The notes: generated by a model from the sequence alone, not told the origin. Shown: positions 33,949 through 45,454, counted from the stretch's first letter. The stretch: DNA of 64,000 nt from Triplophysa rosa (GCF_024868665.1 NC_079900.1:24337075-24401074), one strand, 5' to 3'. Translations and numbers: made by a program.

Positions 33949-34572
33949 TGTCAGGAAATTGCGTGGAGAGAAGAACCCAAGCGCAGGCAGACGTGAAGGG
34001 GTTAAACACAAGACTTTAATACACGAAACGAGAAAACAAAACCCACAATGGGGACAACCAGAACTATAACTAAAATAAAAACTGAAACAAAACACTTCCC
34101 ACGGGGGGGGGGCAAAAACAAACTAACAAAACAAGGCACGACACAACGTCTACAAAAAAACACGGCAGGGAGACTAAGACTAAAACACAACACTCACATT
34201 ACACGGACAAGGCAATTGAACAGGCACACGGGCAACAACACGAGAATAGAACCAGGAACAGGATACATCCAACGCTCACAACCACAGAACACGCACAACA
34301 AACGTAATACACGAGCACAGGACAAAGGAACATGAAGGTATAAATAGGGAAGACAAACGAGGGATAACGAGCAAGGGCAGGTGTAGAACATAAGACACAA
34401 GAGCGAGACAATACAGGAAATGAGAGGGGCGGGGCCAATGACAAGACCTGAGAAAACACATGAGATGTCAAAAAACAAACATCTCATGGCTTTCTCACAT
34501 ATAACCTAAGGCTTTGCCATGACTCTGCTACAGGACCAAGAAAAACATGACTAAGGAAGCAGAGCCATGACA
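33949..34572 (-). repeat. Ty3/gypsy-like LTR
   Basis: On the minus strand it begins TGTCATGGCTCTGC (34572) and ends TTTCCTGACA (33949), giving the short inverted TGTCA/TGACA ends of an LTR. AATAAA-like ATTAAAG lies near the 3' end. The leader after it resembles that of the element at 12966-14466, so both probably belong to one clade. No partner LTR was found to the left, so the element is truncated. Confidence 0.7.
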
Positions 34573-34789
34573 ATACAGTATAAATAAAATATCTGATTGT
34601 GATGTGTTGAGTTTTATAATCGTTATACTGTGCTTTATACATATTTGAATAGAGAATTACTCCAATTATGCATAACATTTAATCTTTAACGCACAGATTA
34701 AATCACAAATTAATTGAATAATCCATTTGAGGGATGATAATTGTTTAAATTAAATTAAATAAAAAGATTTTAACAAACGTGACTGTTTG
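34573..34789. other. Gene-free stretch
   Basis: AT-rich, nothing supportable seen. Confidence 0.4.
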
Positions 34790-35045
34790 GTCGTTAGGAC
34801 GTGCTCATCACATCCCAGAAACGTTATTTGGTACTTCGCTGCGACGAATATGGTACGTTCCAGCTATGTCTTCAGGAGGTAATCACCATGTCCCAACAAC
34901 GTCCAATGTTACGTAGTCAGGACGAATATGGGAATCACAAAGTTACGTCGCTGGAACGTTATTATGGTACGTCGTGGCAACGAATATGGTCCGGTCCAGG
35001 TACGTCGTCACAACGTAACTGTGTTAGCTGGGTGACTGTTTCAAT
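34790..35045. repeat. Degenerate tandem repeat rich in ACGTCG motifs
   Basis: GACGAATATGGTACG (34844), GACGAATATGGGAAT (34921) and AACGAATATGGTCC (34980) mark units 58-77 bp apart, separated by ACGTCGCTGGAACG, ACGTCGTGGCAACG and ACGTCGTCACAACG. Resembles the CGTCG-containing DNA at 29.4-29.5 kb. Confidence 0.6.
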
Positions 35046-35567
35046 AAAGAAATGAATAATTATCGCTATAAACTGAATTATAACCATAAACCCCAAATAT
35101 GACTCGCCCCAAAATAAATATTCAATAGCAAACAAAGAAGACAGGCTGTTAATTCATAAAGTGACAAAAGCAGTTAATTCACCGCATTGAAGCATCTGCT
35201 CCATTTATATCCATCTAAAAACATGTCCGATTGTGTGTCAGCGTAGCACTGCGTTACGCTTTGTTTCGCTACGCTAACCTTGGAGGCTCCCCCTAGAGGA
35301 GGGACTCTGTATCAGATTCATATGGAAATACAGTTAAGATTGAATGCAGTCTCAAAGCTGCTATGGGCTGTGCCTGAAATCGTGGCATATTTATAATGCA
35401 TGGGTTTACGACGGCCTTTTGGTGTTCCAGTCTCTCACCGTATGCGGAGAATGACAATGGGGCAGAGCTGGCAGAGACTGAAGTGTGTGTTTAGAGGGCA
35501 AGTCTGTGGATGCAACAGCCTTCAAAGGCCTTGAGGCCCAGCTGCCATAATATCTCATTCCTTTTGT

Positions 35568-35569
<2 letters not shown>
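35046..35569. other. Gene-free stretch
   Basis: Nothing supportable seen. Confidence 0.4.

Positions 35570-35612
<43 letters not shown>
35570..35612. repeat. (CT)n microsatellite
   Basis: About 42 bp of CT dinucleotides. Confidence 0.98.
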
Positions 35613-35617
<5 letters not shown>

Positions 35618-36877
35618 CAGCTGACAGTCTTTCCAAGCACTCTCAAAAGGACACAACAAAAGACTGCATCGTGAGGCCTTGCTGTCCCTGAACACACAAA
35701 CATACACACGAATGCGCACGGCAGATGCGGACATACGTAATACTTTTTTAATGGGCTCATATCTATTTTCTGTTCATTCTTTTCATGTCTATTTCGGTCT
35801 CATGTCTCTGGGTGAGGAGGTGTGATGAAGAAATGTAGTGCGATTTAAACTATAGTGAGTTCATATCAACAACTAGTCGACTAGTATCATTAGAAACATT
35901 GCTTGTTAACCAGTATTTTTCATTGAGGAACATAAAACAAGACACAATATATAGAAATTCATGCTGACCTCAGCTGATCTTTTCAGCGAGGGTAATTGGG
36001 TGACAATCTTTGCAAACTTGCGCAGTACTTCACTTTAAATAGTCTGCGCCTACGTTTCTCTTTAAATGTTTTGATATTTGTCTGAGCGTGTGAGGATTTG
36101 TGAGAAAAACTTGCCCGATTTCCCATGAGAGCATCTGCATTGCTTGTGAAAAGTGTTTCGGCTCCAAATACAAACAAGTCAGTGCTGTTCCCTACAAGCT
36201 CGCTAAACCAAAGTAGATGTAAAAGCTTCGATCCTTATTAGCGGAGAAACAAAAGGACTGGGTGTGGAAGTTTGGTTTGTCTCAGCCCCAGAAAACACAC
36301 CCACACACCGTTCTCACAACCACCTGATAATTGTGGCATACAAATATTGTGGAAGCTTTTCAAAAACCGCAAACTTCGATCTTTAATCTAACATTGGCGT
36401 TTGACGTGCCTGTTGTAGGGGATTCAATGAGAAACAGTATTATTTAAACACTATTCTTCACCAAATTTGTAAGAATTATCATGAACTTTGATCACAATTA
36501 TAAGTAATATATTCTCCAAGGGAAACAAATATCAGCCCAAATTGGGCTGAATTTCAGTGATTATGATCAATTATACTTATCTGGATCAAATTCATGATTT
36601 GGGGAAATCACTTAGCATTACGAGCAGGTAGCAAGAATCTGCATGTTTAGGGACTTTAAAACAGACACAACAACAAGAACATCAATACATGGAAAGGTTA
36701 TAAATGAATATATGTATACATTTCTATATAGATGTATTTAGGATTGTATGTCTGTCCCCAATGTGAGTAAAGAGAGTTCATCTCCCTACATTCCATTCGG
36801 TCATAAAATACTCTTATCTTGATGGTTTGGTGTTGGTTGCTATGGTCACCAGAGATCTGGTCCTGCGCCAGGTGTTA
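35613..36877. other. Gene-free stretch
   Basis: Contains a short palindrome AACTAGTCGACTAGT near 35870 and a CAGCCCAAATTGGGCTG palindrome near 36530. No gene. Confidence 0.45.
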
Positions 36878-36946
36878 CACAGTAAAAGGAAAAAGTGCCT
36901 CAAATATCATGTTGTGTACTCAAAGAACCTTAAACTGTATTTTAAG

Positions 36947-38648
36947 CAGAGGTGGACAGTAACGAAGTAAATTGACCTGAGTACTGTACTTAAGTACACT
37001 TTTTGAGTATCTGTACTTTACTTGAGTATTATTTTTTCTGAGTACTTGTACTTTAACTTCACTACATTTGAAAGACAAATATCATACTTTTTACTCCACT
37101 ACATTTATAAAAAGGTCCAAAGTAGAAAATGGTTTCTATGCAGCGGGGTTTCCTGTGTGCGCAATTTATCTGGCTTGCGATCTTCCAGGACCTTTTACTG
37201 TTGCCAAGTATTTCAGTTTTTCTAAGCTCGCGGTTTTCCGGCAAGCTTTGAATGGCCATTTGGCAGATATTTTTAACGCAAATCTGGCAACTCTCGGATC
37301 TTCCCCGCTAAACTAATGTAAACGTATAGGCGCTGCTACACCATTGATAGCGCTCTAAAAAGGCAAATAGAACAATAAAAGACGAAAAGGCACATGTTAA
37401 AGTGTGGTGTAATCATCTGTGGGTTACGATCAGTCAAAGATCGTAGAAACATTGTCATGAAAATGATCGGCATAACAGCTAAACGGTAAATAAGCATCAC
37501 ATACACCTTGAGCTACACGTGCGTGTTAACTTCTGATCTGCTGCTATATCATTTAAAGCGATTTGGAAAATGAATGATGTTTTTACTGAAGTAACTATAG
37601 TTGAAGTATTCCTCTTGAAATAAAAACAATAGAACCCTGCTCAAAATACAACATAAAATGTAATGGATTTAATGGTAATAATGGGAATTGTCTACTTATA
37701 GTAATAATAGGGAATTGTACTATGGATTCTTGTTGTCTACTTGTATGTGATGGATTCTATTGATGGGATGGTATCCTATTGGAATAAACCCAAAACACAC
37801 TACAAAGAGGAATTTAATTTAAAAATCTCATTCTAATTGTTTCTTTTCAGCAGGGATGGTATTTGCAGTAAAACCACAGTATCCACAAATTTACTATTTT
37901 CTAAATATAGGAACCATACTCCAATTAATAATCTTTAGTAAAACCACAGCAACTAAAGCATAGTTTCATTATATTTATTATTATACTAGCTATAGTTTAT
38001 GTTTGTAGTTAAATTATGGAAATACAAATGGTAATAAATCCAACAAACACGTGGCTTCTACACTTTACTATTTACCAGAACCTTACTACTTACTGGTAAA
38101 TAGCTGCTAAAACTGGTAAAGGGAATATACAAAATAAAAGAACACTGCTCATAAATACATATAGGCCTAGGGGGCTAATGAGGATAATTAGGCTAAATGA
38201 TCATACAGGATTATATCTAAACTAAACATATGTGTGCTAAACATATAAAGCTCTTAAAGGAGTTGCTCACTGCAAAATTTGCCCCCATTGACTTTCCATA
38301 GTAGGAATAAAAATGAGTATGGAAAGTCAATGGGGGCAAATTTTGAAGTGAACTACTCCTTTAATAAAACTGATACTGTGAGCTACTCGGTGTATTCAGT
38401 AGGTTGCTTCAGAGGCATAAGGTATACGACAATAAAACAATGCACAACTGACATAAAGGAAATGTACTTTTAATACTTGAGTACTTTTAAAAGCACATAC
38501 TTCTGTACTTTTACTTAAGTAAGAATCTGTCTTTACAACTTTTACTTGTAGTGGAGTAATATTTGACCAGTAGTATCTGTACTTTCACTCGTATTGTACT
38601 TTCACGTAAGGCAAGTAATGGATAGTTGTGTATCTTCTGACCTCTACG
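36947..38648. mobile_element. hAT element (Tol2-type ends), 1.7 kb
   Basis: Begins CAGAGGTGGACAGTAACGAA and ends CTTCTGACCTCTACG. Perfect 8-bp duplications ATTTTAAG at 36939-36946 and 38649-38656. Subterminal blocks of GAGTAC/GTACTT repeats (36990-37120, 38475-38600) are those of the Tol2-like hAT group. It carries no long transposase frame. It contains a TTAA hairpin MITE at 38258-38360. Confidence 0.88.
38258..38360. mobile_element. 103-bp near-perfect TTAA hairpin MITE
   Basis: Arms AGGAGTTGCTCACTGC...CCATA and their inverse pair almost completely, with only a short loop around GTAGGAATAAAAATGAG. TTAA on both sides (38254-38257, 38361-38364). Confidence 0.88.
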
Positions 38649-39405
38649 ATTTTAAGTGCTCCAAAGCTCTTTTTCTCAATAAAAGGGTTATGGTGGAACC
38701 ATCTATAGTCTTTGTGGTTCTTCCAGGAACCTAGAAGATTCTTGAATAACCCCAATTCAGTTGTGAAGTTCTGGAGTCACCTTTTCACTACACTGGGACC
38801 TCAAAGTGCTTTGCGGGTTATTGAAGGAACTCCAATTCTAAAAAATGGTCTTGTAAGATCTGTAAACTTGTAAGTGGTTCCTGGAGAATCTCTCTTGTAC
38901 AAGACAGTATCTAGAGGAACCCCAAAAATTCTGATCTGATCAATTTAGTGTCTGATCATTTTGATGTTTTATGAGAATAAGAATAGTCCAAAGTTTGGTT
39001 TTTGGCCCCTGCTAAGTGAACACACATTTTAAAATCTGCACATGATTAGAAAAGGCAAATGTTATTTGAAAAATTTCACAAGCTTTTTGATTATTTTATA
39101 TTTCTTATTTGTATTATATGATTAATTATATTAATATATTATAAATAAACATTTTTATTCTATAAGTGATCCTAAGTCACTGAAATCTTTTGAAAATGTA
39201 AACGTTGTTGTGCTTTCCATCAAACAAACGCAGCTGCTCTTGTGTTTATTGTGCAGTCTCGCCCTCCACAGTACTGTGGCGCTGTTGGCCCAATGTCGCA
39301 GCGTCAAGGCATGTGCCATGTGGCGCTTTCGTTATATGTGTGTTTAACTTTTTCCAGCTCTGCGCAGACCGATCACTCTTATGACAAAAACGCATGCGGA
39401 CTTAG

Positions 39406-39588
39406 AATAACATCTCTAAAGCATACAGAGCAGTCAGTTCACAAATACTCTCACTGTGCTTTGATGTCGCCGATCAGTCTGCGATCAAACATCAGTGGCA
39501 CGAGTGTTCACCGGTGTTGTTCCGCTCGCGCGACAGGCGGGAATTCAAAATAACGGATCGCAACAACCTCTCGACAGTCCCATTGGAT
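39406..39588 (+). other. Candidate exon 1 of an unknown spliced unit inside the CACTA-like element
   Basis: The DNA from about 39200 to 39588 is less AT-rich than its surroundings and holds CpG-rich parts and a GGCGGGAA (E2F-type) site at 39536. It ends in a good donor, GGAT|GTAAGT. One frame is open from 39406 (just after a TAG) to the donor, 61 codons, and continues in phase through the next two candidate exons. There is no ATG in this frame, and another frame (39242-39553) is also open for 103 codons. The product is not recognised; it could be non-coding. Confidence 0.35.
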
Positions 39589-39986
39589 GTAAGTAAAGTA
39601 CAAAATATATAAATAACTTAAATATAATAACTATATACTATTTATATAAATGTATACTCTGCACGCAATTGTAGGCCGCTTTGCTTTTAAACCATTTATT
39701 TACACGAGTGTAGAGCAGCGCATGTTTTAGCCGAGTGCTAACGAATATAAGTTAAGTATGAAGCTTGTTGGCTAACGTTAAATGGGTAACGTTAGTGTTA
39801 ATGACAAACAATGACTTTTAGCACACTTTTAGCTATTTTGTTCACTTTTAGTGAATGTATAGCTCTTTTTTAACTTATTGATGTTTGTGTTGAATGGTTT
39901 TTCCCACCCATGTTACATAAATTGTCCTGTAATTAAATATTTTATCATTCAGTTCTGTTTTTATCATTTTAACTAAAAATTTTCAG

Positions 39987-40013
39987 TATTTTCCAGTTGA
40001 GCAGCAAAAAAAT
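39987..40013 (+). other. Candidate 27-nt exon 2
   Basis: Bounded by tttcag at 39981-39986 and by GTAAGT from 40014. Its 27 nt keep the frame of candidate exon 1 open. A second AG at 39995-39996 offers an alternative start. If joined to exon 3, an ATGG start context forms exactly at the junction, but that frame ends after 11 codons. Confidence 0.35.
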
Positions 40014-40308
40014 GTAAGTATTATATTTATTGTGATATTTTCATTATTATGTTATTTGTTATATTTGCACATGTAAAAATACTCATTGACAATGGAAAAT
40101 CGGAATAAAGTGGATTATTAAGTTGTTGCTATAAGATAGCCTATTGTACTCCTTAACCATAGACCAAAACAGTGACTTCCAGGCATTGTAATATTTTGTT
40201 TATTGTTACATTTGTAAACCAATTTGTGATGTGCTAAATGATTAAATTTAATGTTTTATGAGACGATTATCTAAATCCCTCTTTTTGGTCTCCATGTCTT
40301 ATTCGCAG

Positions 40309-40870
40309 GGCAACCAAGGCCAACAGACCCAGCCCACCCTGATGCTCATCCTTGCACTGCCTGGGACACCTAAGGCCAACAGGCGCAGCTCCTGTTCTCT
40401 TTTTGCCATAATAATATACTTTAGCAATGCAAAATTGTGAAATGTACTATAGAAATATATTTTTACTTTGACTACATGGATCCTCACACCACCTGAGTAA
40501 TAGCAGGAAACCCATTTGAGAGAACAGCATTGTTTTCTCTAGCTCGCAAGGATTTGCTTTTTGGCAAATTACAACTTTACCATGGGTGTAGGCCTTGCTA
40601 TGAGAGACTACTTTTTTGCTGGACTTTTTTACAATTGTACAAAGTACTGAAATATTTCTGTATGTACAGTATATTTAAAATTAAGGCAAATTATTTGGTT
40701 AGTTTTGTTAAGATAAAGACTTTTCATTTATAACAATATCACCAACACAATATTAATTATACTGTGATTTCATGAATTTAGAATGGTAATGTTCAATATT
40801 GACCATTCTGTAAATATTTATTCAATGTAAATTGTTGTTGCTTATCAATAAACTGTTGTATTTGATTTAG
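40309..40870 (+). other. Candidate terminal exon 3 with polyA signal
   Basis: The acceptor tcttattcgcag ends at 40308. The shared frame runs 43 more codons, to a stop at 40438-40440. AATAAA stands at 40847-40852, which suits a 3' UTR of about 400 nt. The peptide (GNQGQQTQPTLMLILALPGT...) matches nothing I know. Confidence 0.35.
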
Positions 40871-41106
40871 TATTTCTGCTTATTAAAATATTGTGAATAG
40901 CAAATATAAACTGTGAAATGGTGCCTTGAAGCACCCAAGATGGTTCCAGACCATTTTAATAAAAGGGATCCCCAAGAAGCCTTGAGGGTTCCTCAGAGAA
41001 CCGCCCTTCATTAAGCGGTGCCTTGAGTTTCCCCTGAGGGTTCCGCCGGCGTGGCAATGTGAAGAACCCCAAATGGTTCCTCGAAGTACCTTTAATTTTT
41101 ACAGTG

Positions 41107-41741
41107 TAGTTGCAGATTGGGGGTAGACCGACTAGCTTGCTGGTCGGGTGAGGGGTGTTGTTGTTATATTTAAGAAATATAACTAGTTATTGCGTGTCTG
41201 ATCGGTCTCCGGCACTACACTGTCATTAGTGCTAATAGGTAATGTAGTTATTAGCTGAATCTAGAATGCAGAGTGAATGTTAATGTTCGTTTAAAATCCA
41301 AACATCTTTTTGAAAGTCTTACGGTTCTTACGGTTCTATGGACTATACATGCTTCAAGGGTTCTTTTATTCTTTTGACTTTAGCACTTGCCAGTCCACTA
41401 ACCCTCCAATTACCGTCCACATGTTGGCCACTTTAGCGTTGGTCACGCGGTCCATTTGCAGATACATAAGAATGCTTCTCTGATAAAGTCTGCATTATGT
41501 GTTTTGTCCATTTGTTACTCAGGGAGCTTTATCAAAAAGCCTCACATTTGAAGTGTTCCTTTCTCAACCCTGCAGAGATCTGTGTTTGATGATCTGAAGA
41601 TCCCACTCATGTGAAATGGAAACAAAGGAGAGTTCTGGTGTTGGAAAACAAGCACGCAGGTTAAACCTTTCTTTTGATACAGAAATAAAATGCGAAGCAT
41701 CAGAACCACAAAATTATAGCCGCCTACACAAAACACAACCC
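41107..41741. other. Gene-free stretch
   Basis: Nothing supportable seen. Confidence 0.4.
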
Positions 41742-41891
41742 TATTCTCCATTTAACATTTGGCAGATGTTTTTATCCAAAGCGACTTTCATTGCATTATA
41801 CTCTACATTTTGTTTCTATGTGCAATCCCCGGGATCAAACCCGTGACCTTGGCGTTGCCAGCGCCATGCTCTAACCACTGAGCCACAGGAA
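41742..41891 (-). mobile_element. tRNA-headed SINE with L2-type tail
   Basis: On the minus strand the head reads TGGCTCAGTGGTTAGAG (A box, 41886-41870) and GGTTTGATCCC (B box, 41841-41831), as in a tRNA-derived pol III promoter. The 3' part, AAAGTCGCTTTGGATAAAA and CATCTGCCAAATG, is the L2 tail seen on the LINE copies here. About 150 bp, complete head to tail. Confidence 0.88.
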
Positions 41892-42420
41892 GTCTCTATG
41901 TGTTCTCACTGAAGTTCTCAGTGTCTCTATGGGAACATGTTGATCATTCTGGTAAAAGGTTTTGCTGTTATCATTGGTACAGCCACAGATTGACCAAGGT
42001 TTTCATTGCAAGAGTACATTTTACATCAGTGAGTGCAGCCTTGTAGAATAAGTCCATTATAACAAGCGTTGGAGCGGCGCTGTGGCTGCCAGGCTCACTC
42101 GCTCGCTCAACTCTTTGTTGCATTATTAATTTCCATGGAGTTCCAGAGACTTGAAAGTTTTCTTCATTTCTGGCTGCGTTGATTCTAGCAATTTAGCAGT
42201 GAAATGTTTGCAAGACGGTTGCTCTCTTTTTGCGGACTTCTCTCATGCCCTGAAACGCACACATCTATACCTGTGGCTCATGCAGCGTAACAAATTTAAG
42301 TCTGTCAGCAGGAAAAAAGCATTTACACAAACTTGAGCATTTAGTAGGCTACCCTGTCCTGTTGGAGCTCATAATAATTTGGCCTCATTTAATCGTTCTA
42401 GTCTCTTTTTAGATAAGCAT
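41892..42420. other. Gene-free stretch
   Basis: Nothing supportable seen. Confidence 0.4.
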
Positions 42421-42552
42421 TAATGAACACCAAAATGAAATATGATGGACATAACAAACAATGTTTTCAACCTTCAATTAATGAATTGTTTTCAATTAAT
42501 GAACACCAAAATGAAATATGATGGACATAACAAACAATGTTTTCAACCTTCA
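42421..42552. repeat. Two-copy direct repeat, 76-bp period
   Basis: TAATGAACACCAAAATGAAA... is repeated without change for 56 bp at 42421-42476 and 42497-42552. An ordinary local tandem duplication. Confidence 0.95.
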
Positions 42553-44265
42553 TCTGCTATTTAAATGCAGTAAGGATGGACAATAAATAAATCACAGACT
42601 CTCTCAATTTTGTGTGATCTCCACTGAGGCTGAAATGAAGAAACCATGTTGGAAAATTCTGTCTTAGTGAAAGAACAACGTTAATTTAAGATGATGATAA
42701 AGATTAAAGTTATATGTGTCTGAGGACCGGAGCAGTTAACAGATACAGCAGAACTGCTACTAGGAACTTTGGAAAACTCAAGGGCCACAAAAGCTAATTT
42801 AGTTATTCCTTAAAGGGGTGCTGCAACGATGTGTGATGCATTCTAACTTCTTTACAATGTTAAACGTGCTGTCTTCTCATGCTTAACATGGTCAACTTGT
42901 CAAAAAACGAGTTGGGCGTATTACGTAGTATTTCTGTGCTCGATACACTCCCCCAGCGATCGTACAGGTTTCGGAAAGTTTTTTTCGAACATATAAAACT
43001 GTTTCATAACAATTTTTCTTAGTCCCTTATTGGACAATTCTCCCGGAAAAGCATGCGGCAGCAAGGAGAGCAGGAGAAGGGGCATGCGCAGACGTCACTT
43101 TCACTTGTGTGCAGGAGAGAGAGAGAGAGAGAGAGAGAGCATACGTTCGCGAAGTTCAGGTGTTTGTTTGTTCACTGCATTTGGGTGAATAATGTTATAT
43201 AAACGGTGGATATAACGCTGGATTTGGAGATCATTTTTTTAAACTGATATATGGAGCTGTCCCAGCTCTAAAAGATGCCGGACATGAACCGCATGCGGTG
43301 AGTGGAACCGATGTCTGTGCTTTGTTGGCAATGGATGCGCACGTGCTTTAGTTCAGCCTACTCCTCCCCCCGCACGCGCCGTATGCTTTCAGAAATAATC
43401 GTACAGCTGTATCTATCTTTTATAAATGTGATCAAACTAAATACTCTTCGAAGATACGAAGTATGCAATACTAATCTATAGGTACTCAAGATTAATATGA
43501 GATTGGCAGAAACCGCGTGTGTTAGGACCGCTTTAATATTAATGAACGATGAGAATGCCGGTATGGTGTCAATAAGTTTACAGTATATTATTGTATTTAC
43601 ATTATAGACGGCTTTATCAGATGCACGCGCCTATCCCAACGTTATCTTCCGGTCTGTGTTTGGTTATCGGTCTGGCTAGTGGCTAGTAATAACAATTGAA
43701 ACGAAATTAAAACTATTAATTATTGATTCTTTGTGGAGGTCTACCGGAAATTAAGTTTAGGCCACATTACGTTTGTTTATGTTGTTACCGCTTAAAGCGT
43801 CTATAGATTAATACAGTGATGTTGCTTGGCAACCTACACCAGACATAAGTGGAGCGTCATGACTCATGAAATTATAAACAAGTATACGTGAAAAGCTATC
43901 ATATAAAATACTATAGTTTTCTGTTTGGTGTTAGTTATATAGACCAAAAGAGTAATGTTAATCTGTACCAATTGTAATCTGAAAAACAATCTGACAAAAA
44001 TCGCAAACATTTTGACAATGCTCAATTTTTATATCAAATTATATATAATATACAGTTTAGGATAAAATTTGATAATCTCAAATAAACACATTACATCGTT
44101 TTAAAATCATTTTCTTTTCATAAAGTATGAGTACTGATGTACAAGCTTTCTAATAAATTGACATGTATTTCTGATGCTCGTCGATCTATAAACGCTAATA
44201 AGATGAACAACACATCAAATTAATCCCTTTTCAATTATCCTTATGATTGATGTGATTACAAATAG
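42553..44265. other. Gene-free stretch, partly TTAA-type repeat
   Basis: Near 42812 a TTAAAGGGGTGCTGCAACG start looks like one end of a TTAA-type transposon; no matching other end was found. (AG)n at 43112-43139. At 43275-43295 a short ATG frame (MPDMNRMR) meets a GTGAGT donor; see findings. Confidence 0.4.
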
Positions 44266-45349
44266 GGATGCACTGAAATGAAAATTCTTGTCCAAAGCCG
44301 AATAACAATTAAAGATTTGGCCGTGTATTTATGCTGGGGCTGATGAGGGCGATGAAGAGGTGCAGGTGACAGTGATCAGAATTCGGTTGACGGAGATCGC
44401 TGTGAGAGCATGCTGATTCCGTAACATCACCACTGTACGATGATGTCAAAGGATGTTGGGAGTGGCAGGCCTTCAGTCCGCCTGATCCTGTCTGAAGTAA
44501 CTTAAGCCTGCTACAGACTGCGATTTCAGCTAACTTCTAATATCATGACTGGTCATACTGGATCTAATAAACTTGGGAAAGACATGCATTTACACTGTAC
44601 GATGATGACACCTTCTGAATCTTAGGCTACGGCGCAAGTTAGAAAACGTCATCAGTGTGCGCAAATTGCAAAGAAACACAGCAACATGAATCACACTTTA
44701 GCAGTTGTGCTTTTCATGTGTGCTGGAAAAAATTCCCTGGCAGCGGAAGAGAGCAATATTATTAACTTTTTTTATTTTTTCGTTTAACTTTTATTGCCAT
44801 GTAGTGTTGATCAATACATCATTTCATGTTGCATTTTTATTGGCTACTCAGTAGGCGTAGGTCGTACGATCAAGTAGAATTTCTGACACTGCCAGAAAAT
44901 GATTGCAGGCCGTCTTTGATCGCAAGACCCTGAAAACGGCCTCTTTCAGTCTCTCTCACTGTACAAAGTAGGACCAGCGTTTAGGAGCCCCGACAACAAA
45001 AATCAGCACAGTTGTCATCTTTCGTCTGGGACAGCCCAAAATCGTACAGTTTGTAGCAGGCTTTACACCAAATTTTTCCCTATCAGTAAAGACGCGTTTG
45101 CTTGGAAATGTACTCAAGTCCTCAAGTCCCGTGTCGTGTCTTTTTCTGACACTTTAAAATGCTTCCACACACTGCCGACATGTTTGCTGCATTAATAAAG
45201 TGTGTGCGTCTCTCTCTCTCTGTGCTGGTTGCTGCTTGATCGCATCAGATGTCATGTTCGGTAAAAAAAATTGGCCATAATTCACTTATTCGAATAGTTT
45301 CGAATAATTTCGGTTGCCCAAACTCTGTTGAACATTCGGTGGATCCCGA
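44266..45349. mobile_element. hAT-like element split by a Harbinger-like insertion
   Basis: The left end TAGGGATGCACTGAAATGAA is matched at the right by CATTCGGTGGATCCCGA, with GCCGAATAA / TTCGAATAA subterminal repeats. The outer 8 bases do not agree, so the target duplication is lost or the right end is off by some bases. Interrupted at 44505-45062. Confidence 0.55.
44505..45062. mobile_element. PIF/Harbinger-like element
   Basis: Ends AGCCTGCTACAGACTGCGAT and, inverted, AGCCTGCTACAAACTGTACG. TTA flanks both sides (44502-44504 and 45063-45065), the 3-bp target of PIF/Harbinger elements. 558 bp, no transposase. Confidence 0.75.
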
Positions 45350-45454
45350 GTTTTCATCAATGCACATTGTATTGAGAAAAATTACAATATACCATGTGTT
45401 CTATATTTTTTAAATATATCCCAATACTTCTGTTTCTGCTGTCTATATGTACAG

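Larger units (their letters stand above)
36878..41106. mobile_element. CACTA/EnSpm-like element (about 2.5 kb native) with nested insertions
   Basis: The left end CACAGTAAAAGGAAAAAGTG and the right end, inverted, CACTGTAAAAATTAAAGGTA match loosely. Both are followed by dense GGAACC/GGTTCC repeats (36,925; 38,690-38,930; 40,930-41,090), the usual CACTA subterminal pattern. The two bases outside are TA on each side. A hAT at 36947-38648 splits the left end. No CACTA transposase motif is seen. The middle carries a gene-like unit at about 39.2-40.87 kb. Class assignment is tentative. Confidence 0.55.

Noticed and set aside
34048..34487. Frames of 90-97 codons on both strands
   Set aside because: They lie inside the LTR at 33949-34572.
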